Origin: DATFEN01 sp035691285
Lineage (GTDB): Bacteria; Acidobacteriota; Vicinamibacteria; Fen-336
Direction of reading: 5' to 3'
Length of the DNA stretch: 31,925 nucleotides
Assembly (NCBI GenBank): GCA_035691285.1
Contig: DASSJI010000198.1
Span: 1 to 31,925 of the forward strand
The stretch's first letter is position 1, and each line of letters begins with the position of its first letter. Made by a program: the position numbers and the translations under genes. Shown one piece after another: positions 24,902-31,925 of the stretch. Below the pieces are notes generated by a model. It was not told where the DNA came from and did no database searches. It saw only the letters and a program-made list of their open reading frames with translations.

Positions 24902-26560
24902 ATGGGCCGGCTTGGCATCCTGCTCCTTCTGATCCCCCTCCCGGCCTTCGCTGCCGGCGGGCACCCGTGGTGCGGCACGACGCCCGAGGGCGGGCGCGAC
25001 GCCATCGCCCGACACCTGGAGGAGCGCGAGCGCCGGGGCGTGAGGGCTGCTTCGGCGGCGGCCGACGCCGACGTGGGCAACATCGCGGTGCTCGAGGACC
25101 GGGGAGACCTGGCGGCCTTCCGCAACCCGGTCGACCTCGCGAACACGGGGATCGAGTTCCGCCGCTCGGGCTCCACCTACACGGCGAACAGCGTGACGCG
25201 GCCCGTGACGCCCGGCGCCACCGCCACCCTGGCGCTCGGCGACGACGCGCACGTGGCCATCGCGCTCCCCTTCCCCTTCCCGTTCTACGGCCGGACCTGG
25301 ACCAGCGCCTTCGTCAACTCCGACGGCAACCTGACCTTCGGAGCGGGCGAGAGCGCCTCGACCGACCGGAATCTCGGCCGCATGCTCTCCGGCCCGCCGC
25401 GAGTCGCGCCGCTCCTGGCGGACGTCGACCCGAGCGCCGGCGGCACGGTGACGACCCACACCGAGGGCGACGCCTTCCGAGTCACGTGGACGAACGTCCC
25501 GCAGTGGGGCAAGACGGACCAGAACACGTTCCAGGTGACGCTCTTCCGCGACGGACGCGTGCAGTTCTCGTACGGCGAGCTCGGGTCAGGCATCGACGGC
25601 GTGGCCGGCATCGCGCCGGGGCACTACCAGGGCGGCTTCACGCCCATCGACGCGTCGAACGCCGTGGGCGCAGTGAGCGGCGGCGCCATGGCCGAGGGCT
25701 TCCGCAACCAGAACGAGCTGGACCTCGTCGCGGTGGCGCGGCGCTTCTACGCGACCCACGGCGACGACTACCAGCAGCTCGTGGTCTTCACCAGCCAGAG
25801 CCTGGTCGGGCCGCGGACCTTCGCCTACGAGATCAACATCAAGAACAGCGACACGGGAACGGGCAACGCCGTCGAGGACCTCTCGGGGGCCTTCGGCAGC
25901 CAGGGCCGTCTCGAGAGCATGGTGCACATGGACGTCCACACGAAGTACTCGGCGGATCCCGCGCAGCGGGTGAACGGCGAGGACACGACCCTGGGAATCC
26001 TCGCGCACGAGGTGGGCCACCGCTGGCTGGCGCGCGCCCGCTTCCGCGACGGCGAGCGGACGAGCGACGAGCTGCTCGGCCGGCAGGGTTCCCATTGGAG
26101 CTTCTTCGTGGACACGGACGGCTCCCACGACGAGGGGAACGACATCAGCGACGGGGGCGGCACGTTCCGCACCGTCGGCTCGGGCCTGCGCTACTCTCCT
26201 CTCGACCAGTACCTCATGGGCCTGCGGCGGCCCGACGAGGTGCCGCCGTTCTTCCTGGTGCGCAACCCGACGGGCCTCTCGTCGACCTCGCCGGCCCAGG
26301 CGCCGCAGACGGGCGTCAACTTCAGCGGCACGCGCCGCGACGTGGCCATCGCCGAGGTGATCGCGGCCATGGGCTCCCGTAATCCGGGCGGCTCCACGCG
26401 CCTGCCTGCGTTCCGCCAGGCCTTCCTCTACGTCGCTGTCGGAGGCCCCGCGGACGCGAACGCAGTGGCGAAGCTCGACGCGATCCGCCAGCAGTGGCCC
26501 GGCCAGTTCCAGCGCTCGACCGACGGGCGTCGCGCCGTCGAGACGCGGCTCAACCCCTGA
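24902..26560 (+). CDS. Secreted zinc metalloprotease-like protein with N-terminal nidogen-like domain
   Basis: This 552-residue protein has a signal peptide (residues 1-18). A nidogen-like region follows, about 110-260: LPFPFPFYGRTWTSAFVNSDGNLTFG, VTWTNVPQWG, FQVTLFRDGRVQFSYG. The HEVGH zinc motif is at 369-373 (LGILAHEVGHRWLA). Further aspartate/histidine-rich segments are GSHWSFFVDTDGSHDEGND and SGLRYSPLDQYLMGL. The pattern suggests a secreted metallopeptidase whose glycine after HEVGH-type helices and downstream YSPLDQYLMG resemble families annotated only as hypothetical in many bacteria. The ATG at 24902 has GGAGG at 24886-24890, a rather long 11-nt spacer. It is convergent with the lactonase gene, 7 nt between ends. 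Confidence 0.75.
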   Translation: MGRLGILLLLIPLPAFAAGGHPWCGTTPEGGRDAIARHLEERERRGVRAASAAADADVGNIAVLEDRGDLAAFRNPVDLANTGIEFRRSGSTYTANSVTRPVTPGATATLALGDDAHVAIALPFPFPFYGRTWTSAFVNSDGNLTFGAGESASTDRNLGRMLSGPPRVAPLLADVDPSAGGTVTTHTEGDAFRVTWTNVPQWGKTDQNTFQVTLFRDGRVQFSYGELGSGIDGVAGIAPGHYQGGFTPIDASNAVGAVSGGAMAEGFRNQNELDLVAVARRFYATHGDDYQQLVVFTSQSLVGPRTFAYEINIKNSDTGTGNAVEDLSGAFGSQGRLESMVHMDVHTKYSADPAQRVNGEDTTLGILAHEVGHRWLARARFRDGERTSDELLGRQGSHWSFFVDTDGSHDEGNDISDGGGTFRTVGSGLRYSPLDQYLMGLRRPDEVPPFFLVRNPTGLSSTSPAQAPQTGVNFSGTRRDVAIAEVIAAMGSRNPGGSTRLPAFRQAFLYVAVGGPADANAVAKLDAIRQQWPGQFQRSTDGRRAVETRLNP

Positions 26561-26567
26561 CGGCGCT

Positions 26568-27710
26568 TCAGTCCCCGACGAGGCGCACCCGCACGCAGAC
26601 CGGCCGCGGCAGGCGCAGCGGCTCGCCGACAGGCTCGAGGCGGCCGGTTCTGCGATCGACGCGGAACACCGCCAGGTTGTCCGAATCCCGGTTGGCTGCG
26701 ATGAGGTACGCCCCCGTCGGGTCGAGCGCGAAGTGGCGCGGGTGCCGGCCGCGCGTTGGTTGATGCCCGACCGGCGTCAGCTTCCCGCTGGCGGCATCGA
26801 TGGCGAAGATCGCGAGGCTGTCGTGGCCGCGGTTGGAGCCGTAGAGGAATCGGCCGTCGGGCGAGACCGCCACCTCCGCAGTGCTGTTCTTTCCGCCGAA
26901 GCCGGCGGGCAGGGTGGAGACGGTCTGCAGCTCACGCGCGGCGCCGGCTGCGTAAGCGAACGCGGTGATCGTCGAGCTCAGCTCGTTGATGACGTAGACG
27001 AAGCGCCCGTCGGGGTGGAACGCCAGATGTCGGGGGCCCGCGCCCGGCCCGAGCGCGACCGGTGCGGGCTCGGGGGCGAGCGCGCCGCGCCCCGGATCGA
27101 ACCCATAGACGAACAGCGTGTCGAGGCCCAGGTCGGTGACGAGCGAGTGTCGGCCGGCCGGATCGACGTGAATCGCGTGCGCGTGCGGTCCGGGATCGCG
27201 CGGCGTCGGGTTCTCGCCCTCGTGCTGGACGAACGCCGTCTGCCGTCCGAGCCGGCCGTCGCTCTCCAGGGCGAAGACGGCCACGCTGCCGCCCCAGTAG
27301 TTCGCGACCAGCACGTGACGGCCCTCGCGATCGAGCGACAGGTGGCACGGCGCCGCGCCGCCGGACGAGACCTTGTTCAGGAGCGTGAGGGCGCCGGTCG
27401 CCGCGTCCACCGCGAACGCGCTGACCGCGCCGGGGGCGTCGTCCCGTGACTGGCCGGTCTCGTTCACCGCGTAGAGGCGCGTGCCGTCGGCGCTCAGCGC
27501 GAGGAAGGACGGGTCGACCGCCGGCGCCGGCTCGCCCTCGGGTGTCAGCGTTCCCGTCGCGAGGTCCAGCCGCAGCCGGTAGATCCCTCGGCTCTCGCCC
27601 GAGGTGTACGTGCCGACGTAGACGCGCACGCTCGCCGGCGCGGGCGTCGCGGAGGACGCCGGGGTCCCGAGCAGGACGGACGCCAGGAGTCTAAGAGCAG
27701 CCTTCGCCAT
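26568..27710 (-). CDS. Secreted lactonase-family beta-propeller (6-phosphogluconolactonase YbhE-like)
   Basis: This 380-residue protein has a signal peptide (about 1-22). A seven-bladed propeller of the PF10282 lactonase family follows: VYVGTYTSGESRGIYRL at the start, DPSFLALSADGTRLYAVNE, GAAPCHLSLDREGRHVLVANYWGGSVAVF, HAHAIHVDPAGRHSLVTDLGLDTLFVY, GPRHLAFHPDGRFVYVINE and GRHPRHFALDPTGAYLIAANRDSDNLAVF. In E. coli the cytosolic member hydrolyses 6-phosphogluconolactone. The export signal here argues for another lactone or ring-ester substrate in the periplasm. The ATG at 27710 is used; the open frame extends upstream but is antisense to the divergent transporter gene. It converges with the metalloprotease gene. 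Confidence 0.85.
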   Translation of the reverse strand: MAKAALRLLASVLLGTPASSATPAPASVRVYVGTYTSGESRGIYRLRLDLATGTLTPEGEPAPAVDPSFLALSADGTRLYAVNETGQSRDDAPGAVSAFAVDAATGALTLLNKVSSGGAAPCHLSLDREGRHVLVANYWGGSVAVFALESDGRLGRQTAFVQHEGENPTPRDPGPHAHAIHVDPAGRHSLVTDLGLDTLFVYGFDPGRGALAPEPAPVALGPGAGPRHLAFHPDGRFVYVINELSSTITAFAYAAGAARELQTVSTLPAGFGGKNSTAEVAVSPDGRFLYGSNRGHDSLAIFAIDAASGKLTPVGHQPTRGRHPRHFALDPTGAYLIAANRDSDNLAVFRVDRRTGRLEPVGEPLRLPRPVCVRVRLVGD

Positions 27711-27750
27711 GGCCCGCGCATTCTGCCATGGGGCGGCGCACAATCTCCCG

Positions 27751-29289
27751 ATGCCACGCGACCTGACGGAGATGCCGCGCGAGGCCCGGAGCGGCCTCGA
27801 GCCCTGGGGCCGCGCGGAGCTGCCCGCGCCGCCGGACACGCGGGGGCTGCGGCTGCTCTCCGTAGTCGGCCCCGGCGCCATCGTCCTGGGCGCCACGATC
27901 GGGAGCGGCGAGTGGCTCGTCGGACCCGCGGCCTTCGTGAAGTACGGTCTCTCGCTGCTCTGGGTGACGGCATTGGCCGTGACCTTCCAGGCCGTCTTCA
28001 ACACGGAGGTCGTTCGCTACACGCTCTACACCGGCGAGCCGGCCTTCACCGGCTTCATGCGCACCCGGCCCGGCGCCCGCTTCTGGGCCTGGGCCTACGC
28101 GGGGCTCTACTTCCTGCAGAACGGATGGCCCGGGTGGGCGGGCGCCTCGGCCGGCGCGATCTTCTTCCTGGCGGCCGGGCGCCCAGCGACGTCCGCGGAC
28201 TCGGGCGCGCTCCACCTCGTCGGCGTCGGCGCCTACCTGCTGTGCGTGCTGATCCTGGTCCTCGGCGGCCGCAGGATCGAGCGCACCCTCGAGGTGCTGA
28301 ATTGGGCGCTCGTCACCGGGATCCTGTTGGCGCTCACGGCCCTCTGCCTCCGCTTTGCGCCCCCGGAGCGATGGCTGGCGGCGGCGGCCGGATTCTTCGC
28401 GTTCGATTCGGACGCGGGAGCGTTCCGGTTCCTCCCCGAAGGCGCCGATTGGTTCCTCATCGGGGCCTTCGCCGCGTACTCGGGCTGCGGTGGCGTCACG
28501 AACATCACCCTCTCGAACTGGTCGCGGGACAAGGGCTACGGCATGGGCCAGGTCGTGGGCTACATCCCGACCCTGGTTTCCGGAAAGCGGGTGAACCTCG
28601 CCCACACCGGCAGCGTGTTCGAGCCCGACGCAGCGTCCCTCGCACGCTGGCGCGGCTGGTGGCGGATCGTACGCGCCGACCAATGGGGCATCTTCTTCCC
28701 GGGCGCGCTGCTCGGAATGGCCCTGCCCGCCATCCTCTACACGACGGCGATCCCCGTAGGGACGGAGGTGCGCGGGCTCGCGATCGCGTCGGAGCTGGCG
28801 CGCGCCCTCGCCGAGCGCGGCGGGCCGACTCTGCCGCTGCTGCTGGCCCTCATCAGCGTCTGGATCCTGTTCAAGGCCCAGCTCGACATCCTGGAGGCCA
28901 CGGTGCGCTCCCTCACGGACATCCTGTGGAGCGCCAGCTCCCGGCTGCGGGCGTGGCGCGGCGGCGACGTGCGGGCGGTCTACTTCTCGGTGCTCGCCTG
29001 CCTCGTCGCCTGGGGCATCTTCGCCCTGGGCCTCACGCAGCCGATCGTGCTGCTGCAGCTCGCCGCCAACGTCGCCGGGTTCGTGATGACCCTGGCGCCG
29101 CTGCACGTGCTCCGGGTCAACACCACGCTCCTGCCCGAGCCGCTCCGCCCCTCCCGCGCGCGCCAGGCCGTCCTCGTCGGGATGGCGCTGTTCTACGGCT
29201 CCTTCGTCTGGCTGTGGCTGATGGGCGGTCTCGTCCCCGACCCGGAGAAGGGCTTCCTGCTCGGGTTGCTCCGGCGCCTCGACAGCTAG
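27751..29289 (+). CDS. Nramp-like membrane transporter lacking the canonical metal-site motifs
   Basis: The 512-residue product has about 11 hydrophobic segments and the general Nramp layout: GPGAIVLGATIGSGEWLVGPA at the first helix, ALVTGILLALTALCL, and a later GVTNITLSNWSRDKGYGMG at the sixth-helix position. Classic Nramp proteins carry DPGN and MPHN-type motifs that bind Mn2+/Fe2+. Here the first reads GSGE and the second lacks the methionine and histidine, so metal transport is unproven. Many such carriers are still annotated as Nramp-family. ATG 27751 is preferred over 27709 (which would overlap the divergent lactonase start) and over 27772. No Shine-Dalgarno sequence is present; CACAAT lies 6 nt upstream. 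Confidence 0.75.
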   Translation: MPRDLTEMPREARSGLEPWGRAELPAPPDTRGLRLLSVVGPGAIVLGATIGSGEWLVGPAAFVKYGLSLLWVTALAVTFQAVFNTEVVRYTLYTGEPAFTGFMRTRPGARFWAWAYAGLYFLQNGWPGWAGASAGAIFFLAAGRPATSADSGALHLVGVGAYLLCVLILVLGGRRIERTLEVLNWALVTGILLALTALCLRFAPPERWLAAAAGFFAFDSDAGAFRFLPEGADWFLIGAFAAYSGCGGVTNITLSNWSRDKGYGMGQVVGYIPTLVSGKRVNLAHTGSVFEPDAASLARWRGWWRIVRADQWGIFFPGALLGMALPAILYTTAIPVGTEVRGLAIASELARALAERGGPTLPLLLALISVWILFKAQLDILEATVRSLTDILWSASSRLRAWRGGDVRAVYFSVLACLVAWGIFALGLTQPIVLLQLAANVAGFVMTLAPLHVLRVNTTLLPEPLRPSRARQAVLVGMALFYGSFVWLWLMGGLVPDPEKGFLLGLLRRLDS

Positions 29290-29296
29290 GCTAGGC

Positions 29297-29434
29297 CTAG
29301 GCGGCCGACGACTGAGGATCCGTGGCGGCCTCTTCGTCGATTTCCGAGATGGCGAAGAAGCGGCCGATGATCAACGCGGCGATCACGGCAACGGCAACGT
29401 GTCCGGTGAGGAGCGCCAGGAACCAGTGGATCAT
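29297..29434 (-). CDS. 45-residue single-span membrane protein
   Basis: ATG at 29434 opens a 45-codon frame. Residues 3-29 form a hydrophobic helix (HWFLALLTGHVAVAVIAALII, then GRFF), followed by an acidic tail (EIDEEAATDPQSSAA). A GGGAGG ribosome site lies 4 nt upstream (TTGA between), which argues strongly for translation. One membrane span with the acidic tail probably in the cytoplasm (GRFF at the boundary) is the expected topology. No family is recognised. It ends 7 nt from the Nramp-like gene, converging with it. It could be a small accessory subunit or regulator of a membrane complex, but that is only conjecture. Confidence 0.6.
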   Translation of the reverse strand: MIHWFLALLTGHVAVAVIAALIIGRFFAISEIDEEAATDPQSSAA

Positions 29435-29524
29435 TCAACCTCCCTCGCCGGGAGACTAGGGGCGGGGCAAGGCAACCATGTGACGGCCACGTAACCTTGT
29501 GCGGACTCCGGACCTAAAGAAGGC

Positions 29525-29560
29525 GGGCGTATTGTCTACCATACACGGGTGTTTCCCGTC
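29525..29560. other. AT-richer segment before the IS91 remnant, possible element end or old promoter
   Basis: GTATTGTCTACCATACACGG stands out from the GC-rich background about 150 bp before the transposase remnant. It might be the old transposase promoter or an element terminus. No target-site duplication would be expected for IS91 types, and nothing confirms this reading. Confidence 0.2.
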
Positions 29561-29692
29561 CCGACCTCCGCCGCGACCACGCGCACCCAGGGCGCGCGCT
29601 GGCGCACGCCGCCCCCCGGCCACCTGATCGTCTCGGACCAGGTCATCCTCAGCCCCGAGACCGGTCTCCGTATCGAGTGGAGATCTGCGCGG

Positions 29693-29919
29693 GTCTACCG
29701 GCCGCGACGGGCCCGGGAGTCCCCCGCTCCTCCGGCTGGTCGAGCAGCACCTCGAGGAGTTCCTGCGCGTGTACGAGGGGCGCTTTGCCGAAGCCCACGG
29801 CCCGCTGCGCCCCGCTGTGGAACGGGTGCTCCGAGCCCCGAGCCTTCCTGACCTGTGGGCTCTGGGCCGAATGGCTCCGCGAACAGGTGCTTGAGCCCGT
29901 CCCGCGCCGCCACGTCGTC
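29693..29919 (+). pseudogene. Broken IS91-family transposase remnant
   Basis: Three frames read successive parts of an IS91-type transposase N-terminus. VYRPRRARES lies at 29693-29722, PLLRLVEQHLEEFLRVYEG...VERVLRA at 29724-29837, and RAFLTCGLWAEWLREQVLEPVPRRHVV at 29839-29919. The first break is a run of five C at 29721-29725 where four would keep the frame. The second is a 7-bp tandem duplication CCGAGCC at 29831-29844. Between LTCG and LWAEW about 40 residues, the cysteine-rich zinc finger of these transposases, are missing. The catalytic part is absent downstream. It is a dead fragment, not an active element. Family assignment is from memory of IS91 proteins. Confidence 0.75.
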
Positions 29920-30377
29920 CACGACCAGGTCGCCATCCGCCCTAAGGCCGCCAGATCCTCTCAGCGCCCGGCACGAGGGGGCGTTTGCGTGCGCCAGCGC
30001 GACCAGAGTTCCGAGGACGCTTCGCGACACGCCTTGTCGCCTACCGACACGGTCGAGGGAGATGTTGAGGGCAGCAGCCTTCCTCCTTCCCGCGGGCGGA
30101 AGCCCGTCCATGCCTCCAACCAGAGCGCCCATCTCGGGGCTGCGAGAGGAAATGACCATGAGCACTTCGGCATGGCCCGGGCGGTCCTAAAGGTCGCACT
30201 CGACGCGCAGCTCGACACCGAGACCTCGCCTCATAGCGCCGCGGGCGTCAGCCCACTGCGAGGTGGTCCCGAACTCGGCGAACCTGGGGCACCTCGTTGC
30301 CGAGGCCGTGCTCGGCTCGCGTGTGCCGGCTCGGCGCCGCGCCGAGCAGCATCGGCGGGCAGGCAGGGCAGCCCGAC
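29920..30377. other. No recognisable gene; decayed sequence after the transposase remnant
   Basis: About 460 bp without a convincing gene. Both strands have open frames, but none has a ribosome site plus a recognisable product. One 9-bp inverted repeat with a 1-nt centre (GCTCGGCGC/GCGCCGAGC, 30329-30347) lies 30 nt beyond the toxin stop. It has no T-run and is only a weak candidate terminator for the toxin-antitoxin operon. Confidence 0.4.
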
Positions 30378-30668
30378 TCAGCGATACCGCCCGCTCCGCA
30401 GGAGCGCCTTGACCTCGTCATGGTCCCCGAGGAAGGAGACGAACAGGTCGGCGGGGCGGTCTTGGAAGATGAAGCGCAGCGCGAGACTGCCGCGACATTC
30501 GAAGAGGTGACCGCCCAGCTTGCGGATCGCAAGGCCGCCGTGAACGTGTGGACGGCCGAAGATCTCGGGCAGCTCGCACAGTGCCGTCAGGCACTCGACC
30601 TTGTCGTCTTTCGGCAGCCCCTTCAGTCGCCGGAGAACATCCGGAGCAATGGAGAGCGGCTTACTCAA
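30378..30668 (-). CDS. RelE/ParE-superfamily toxin of a type II toxin-antitoxin pair
   Basis: This 96-residue basic protein has a RelE-like layout: N-terminal helices (SIAPDVLRRLKGLPKDDKVECLTALCEL), then beta strands IRKLGGHLFECRGSLALRFIFQ, DLFVSFLGDHDEV and a C-terminal KALLRSGRY. RelE-type toxins cleave mRNA on the ribosome; ParE-type toxins inhibit gyrase. The sequence does not separate the two. The TTG start at 30668 lies inside the antitoxin gene (8-nt overlap), and the partner is a Phd-like antitoxin, a common pairing. It lies amid decayed mobile-element and kinase fragments. Confidence 0.75.
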   Translation of the reverse strand: MSKPLSIAPDVLRRLKGLPKDDKVECLTALCELPEIFGRPHVHGGLAIRKLGGHLFECRGSLALRFIFQDRPADLFVSFLGDHDEVKALLRSGRYR

Positions 30669-30939
30669 GCAGCTTCCGGAGTTGCGCCGCGGACACCGTG
30701 GCCAGCTTCCCCGTCCGCTTGAGCTGCCGGTAGTGTCGGTCGGTCGCCTTGTCGAGAGCGGTCACCTGATCCCCGCTGACACCGTACTCACGCTGGGCGT
30801 AGTCGGTGGATTCGACCTCCACCTTGCGAAGGGCGATGATGTGTGCCCCCGCGACGATGCCAACGTCCTCCCCTCGGGCGGCCGCGGCGAGCCAGCGCCC
30901 CAGGTTCTTCTTGGCGTCCGTGATGGTTAGCGTCTTCAT
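30661..30939 (-). CDS. Phd/YefM-family antitoxin
   Basis: This 92-residue protein starts MKTLTITDAKKNLGRWLAAAARGEDVGIVAGAHIIALRKVE, the typical Phd/YefM N-terminal DNA-binding fold (TDAKxNLxxxLxxxxxGExVxIxxxxxxIAxL). A charged C-terminal arm (DKATDRHYRQLKRTGKLATVSAAQLRKLLE) probably blocks the toxin. It binds its own promoter in known systems. The ATG at 30939 is supported by the family start and by a TATAAA -10 box at 30951-30946, exactly 6 nt upstream, so the mRNA is probably leaderless. The longer open frame to 31278 is not coding. It overlaps the toxin gene by 8 nt. Confidence 0.85.
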   Translation of the reverse strand: MKTLTITDAKKNLGRWLAAAARGEDVGIVAGAHIIALRKVEVESTDYAQREYGVSGDQVTALDKATDRHYRQLKRTGKLATVSAAQLRKLLE

Positions 30940-30945
30940 ATAGAC

Positions 30946-30975
30946 TTTATACAGCTTCCATGCGGTTTTGAGCAA
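30946..30975 (-). promoter_or_regulatory. Promoter of the Phd/RelE-type operon (TTGCTC ... TATAAA)
   Basis: On the minus strand TTGCTC (30975-30970) is followed after 18 nt by TATAAA (30951-30946), the best -10 box in the window. The expected transcription start is the A of the antitoxin ATG at 30939. Confidence 0.6.
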
Positions 30976-31042
30976 GTCGAGCCGTCCGCTGTCGGCTGCG
31001 GCCCTATGATCCCAGCGAGTTTCTCCGCTGAGGCGCGCCGTC

Positions 31043-31140
31043 ATGCTGGCAGCCGGGACGCGCGTGGGCCCCACGAGGAGGTCTCCTGGCTGGGCGCGGG
31101 GGGCATGGGCGCGGTCTACCGCGCCCGCGACACGAAGCGG
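31043..31140 (+). pseudogene. N-terminal fragment of a Ser/Thr protein kinase, frameshifted
   Basis: MLAAGTRVGP (31043-31072) in one frame is continued by EEVSWLGAGGMGAVYRARDTKR (31075-31140) in another. Together they give the opening of a bacterial Hanks-type kinase, including the glycine-rich P-loop LGAGGMG and VYRARDT. The junction reads GGCCCC-ACGAG where GGC CCC TAC GAG (GPYE) is usual, so one T appears to be deleted. No kinase sequence (VAIK, HRD, DFG) follows. It is a dead fragment. Confidence 0.7.
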
Positions 31141-31374
31141 CGCCGGGCTCGCCGCGCGTCGCCAGGCGACGCCAGGCGGCCTAAGCCGGAAAGCCGCCGG
31201 CTGCGACGAGCAGCCCGGAGCGTCTGCATCCGACACCCGACCTGAGCTGCCAGCACGCTTCGCGGCGCGCCTTGCCACCCAGCAACACCGCCGAGGGGGG
31301 ATGTATTTCTCGGCGTTCTTTCTGTTCCCCCGCGCCCGCCAGGACGGACGTCCGGCGGCCGCGAGGGTGTCCGA
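31141..31374. other. No recognisable gene
   Basis: Between the kinase fragment and the partial gene at the right edge no supported gene, RNA or repeat was seen. The sequence is GC-rich, with short open frames on both strands but no family motif. Confidence 0.4.
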
Positions 31375-31925
31375 TCATGGCTGTGCCTTGACCTCGAGAG
31401 CGAAGCCGCCGGCGTCGGCCGAGGTGGGCCACGAGGTCGAGGGCGTGGTCTCGGCCGCGCTGGCATGCCACTCACACTGCGTCCCCGCGGAAGGGCTGCC
31501 GTGGCTCGCGTCGTCCAGCTCGGTATAGCCGGGCTCCTCCGTCGTGGCCTCGGCCACGCGGTGGCTGAAGAACGCAACGGGCCGGTTAAAGGCGCTCCCG
31601 AACGCGGCCAGCGACACCGCGAGCGACGTGCTGTTCCCCTGGTTGGTCGCGCTCTGCACGATCGCCCCGGAGCCGTTCGTTCCCGAGGTGTCCATGCCGC
31701 TGAACTCCAGAAGCACGGCGTCCATGCCGGTCGACGTGCCGTCCAGGGCGATCGCGATCGCACCGGTCGTGGCCCCCGCGCTGGCGAGGGCGCGGAAGGC
31801 CTGGATGCGGCGCACCCCGGCCCCGCCGGAATAGAGGAGCCCGCCGGCAGGGCCGATCTCCGTGAAGCTCAGGCCGGCTCCCGTGACACTGGTGGCCGAG
31901 GGCGCCGTCCCGCTCGCGATGGACG
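31375..31925 (-). CDS. C-terminal part of a Ser/Thr/Gly-rich, probably secreted protein (cut by window edge)
   Basis: The frame is open from the right edge (SIASGTAPSATSVTGAG...) to the stop at 31375, about 183 residues. It is rich in Ser, Thr, Gly and Ala. Segments include VLLEFSGMDTSGTNGSGAIVQSATNQGNSTSLAVSL, then SHRVAEATTEEPGYTELDD and a C-terminal GGFALEVK. Such sequence is typical of beta-sandwich extracellular or phage-like hypothetical proteins with a terminal strand. The beginning is outside the window, so no signal peptide can be checked. No function is assigned. A GTG inside (31815) is not taken as the start because the frame is clearly coding upstream of it. Confidence 0.6.
   Translation of the reverse strand, partial: SIASGTAPSATSVTGAGLSFTEIGPAGGLLYSGGAGVRRIQAFRALASAGATTGAIAIALDGTSTGMDAVLLEFSGMDTSGTNGSGAIVQSATNQGNSTSLAVSLAAFGSAFNRPVAFFSHRVAEATTEEPGYTELDDASHGSPSAGTQCEWHASAAETTPSTSWPTSADAGGFALEVKAQP

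Noticed and set aside
30329..30347. GCTCGGCGC/GCGCCGAGC inverted repeat as a terminator
   Set aside because: A one-nucleotide centre cannot form a normal loop without opening pairs, and no T-run follows. It is mentioned only as weak.
29677..30510. Rightward open frame after the transposase remnant
   Set aside because: Only its AFLTCG...RHVV part is meaningful and that belongs to the broken transposase. The rest has no motif and lies antisense to the toxin gene.

Overview
The window is high-GC bacterial chromosome. Long antisense open frames appear everywhere as a side effect of base composition, so genes were called on family motifs and start-site context. The gene mix suggests an Acidobacteriota-like bacterium: a DUF1028 protein, a D-aminoacylase with the NMLSW variant motif, a secreted TolB-propeller/CehA fusion, an Nramp-like carrier, and the N-terminus of a typical LGAGGMG Ser/Thr kinase. 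This is an inference from family content, and no rRNA or tRNA was seen to test it. Packing is extreme. Convergent genes end 3-28 nt apart or overlap, divergent genes are often 40-100 nt apart, and no convincing intrinsic terminator is visible.

Left third (1-11.5 kb): the 5' part of dnaK leaves leftward. A class IV aminotransferase diverges from it. A tightly coupled leftward operon follows, encoding a D-aminoacylase-like secreted amidohydrolase, an NAD-dependent epimerase and a membrane-anchored AlkP-superfamily phosphodiesterase. Next come a small monoheme cytochrome, DUF1028, ettA, a small hydrophobic protein, a fatty acid desaturase and an SPFH/Band 7 protein.

Middle (11.5-19.7 kb): the leftward group is corA, a 21-residue ORF and a TrpF-like gene, joined by a 4-nt gap and a TGATG overlap. 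Diverging from it is a rightward operon of three overlapping genes. The first encodes an unusual single polypeptide: a membrane spermidine-synthase-like domain with a C-terminal Nudix domain. An ICMT/PEMT-type methyltransferase and a GNAT acetyltransferase follow. A class A beta-lactamase-like gene converges on this operon. Beyond it lie a protein with two YjbQ-like halves and a divergent vapBC pair, which share an inverted-repeat-rich promoter region.

Right (19.7-29.4 kb): a leftward operon encodes a secreted GH32 fructan hydrolase, PnuC, an NadR-type nicotinamide riboside kinase and a secreted TolB-propeller/CehA metallohydrolase. Diverging from it is a secreted HEVGH metalloprotease. A lactonase-family propeller, an Nramp-like carrier lacking the usual metal motifs and a 45-residue membrane protein complete the section.

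Right end (29.5-31.4 kb): a debris zone. It holds a broken IS91-type transposase (C-run frameshift, 7-bp duplication, internal deletion), an intact Phd/RelE-type toxin-antitoxin pair and a Ser/Thr-kinase N-terminus broken by an apparent one-base deletion. A Ser/Thr/Gly-rich protein runs off the right edge.

A recurring regulatory pattern is a -10-like hexamer 6-9 nt before the start codon with no Shine-Dalgarno sequence. It suggests that several genes here are transcribed leaderless.
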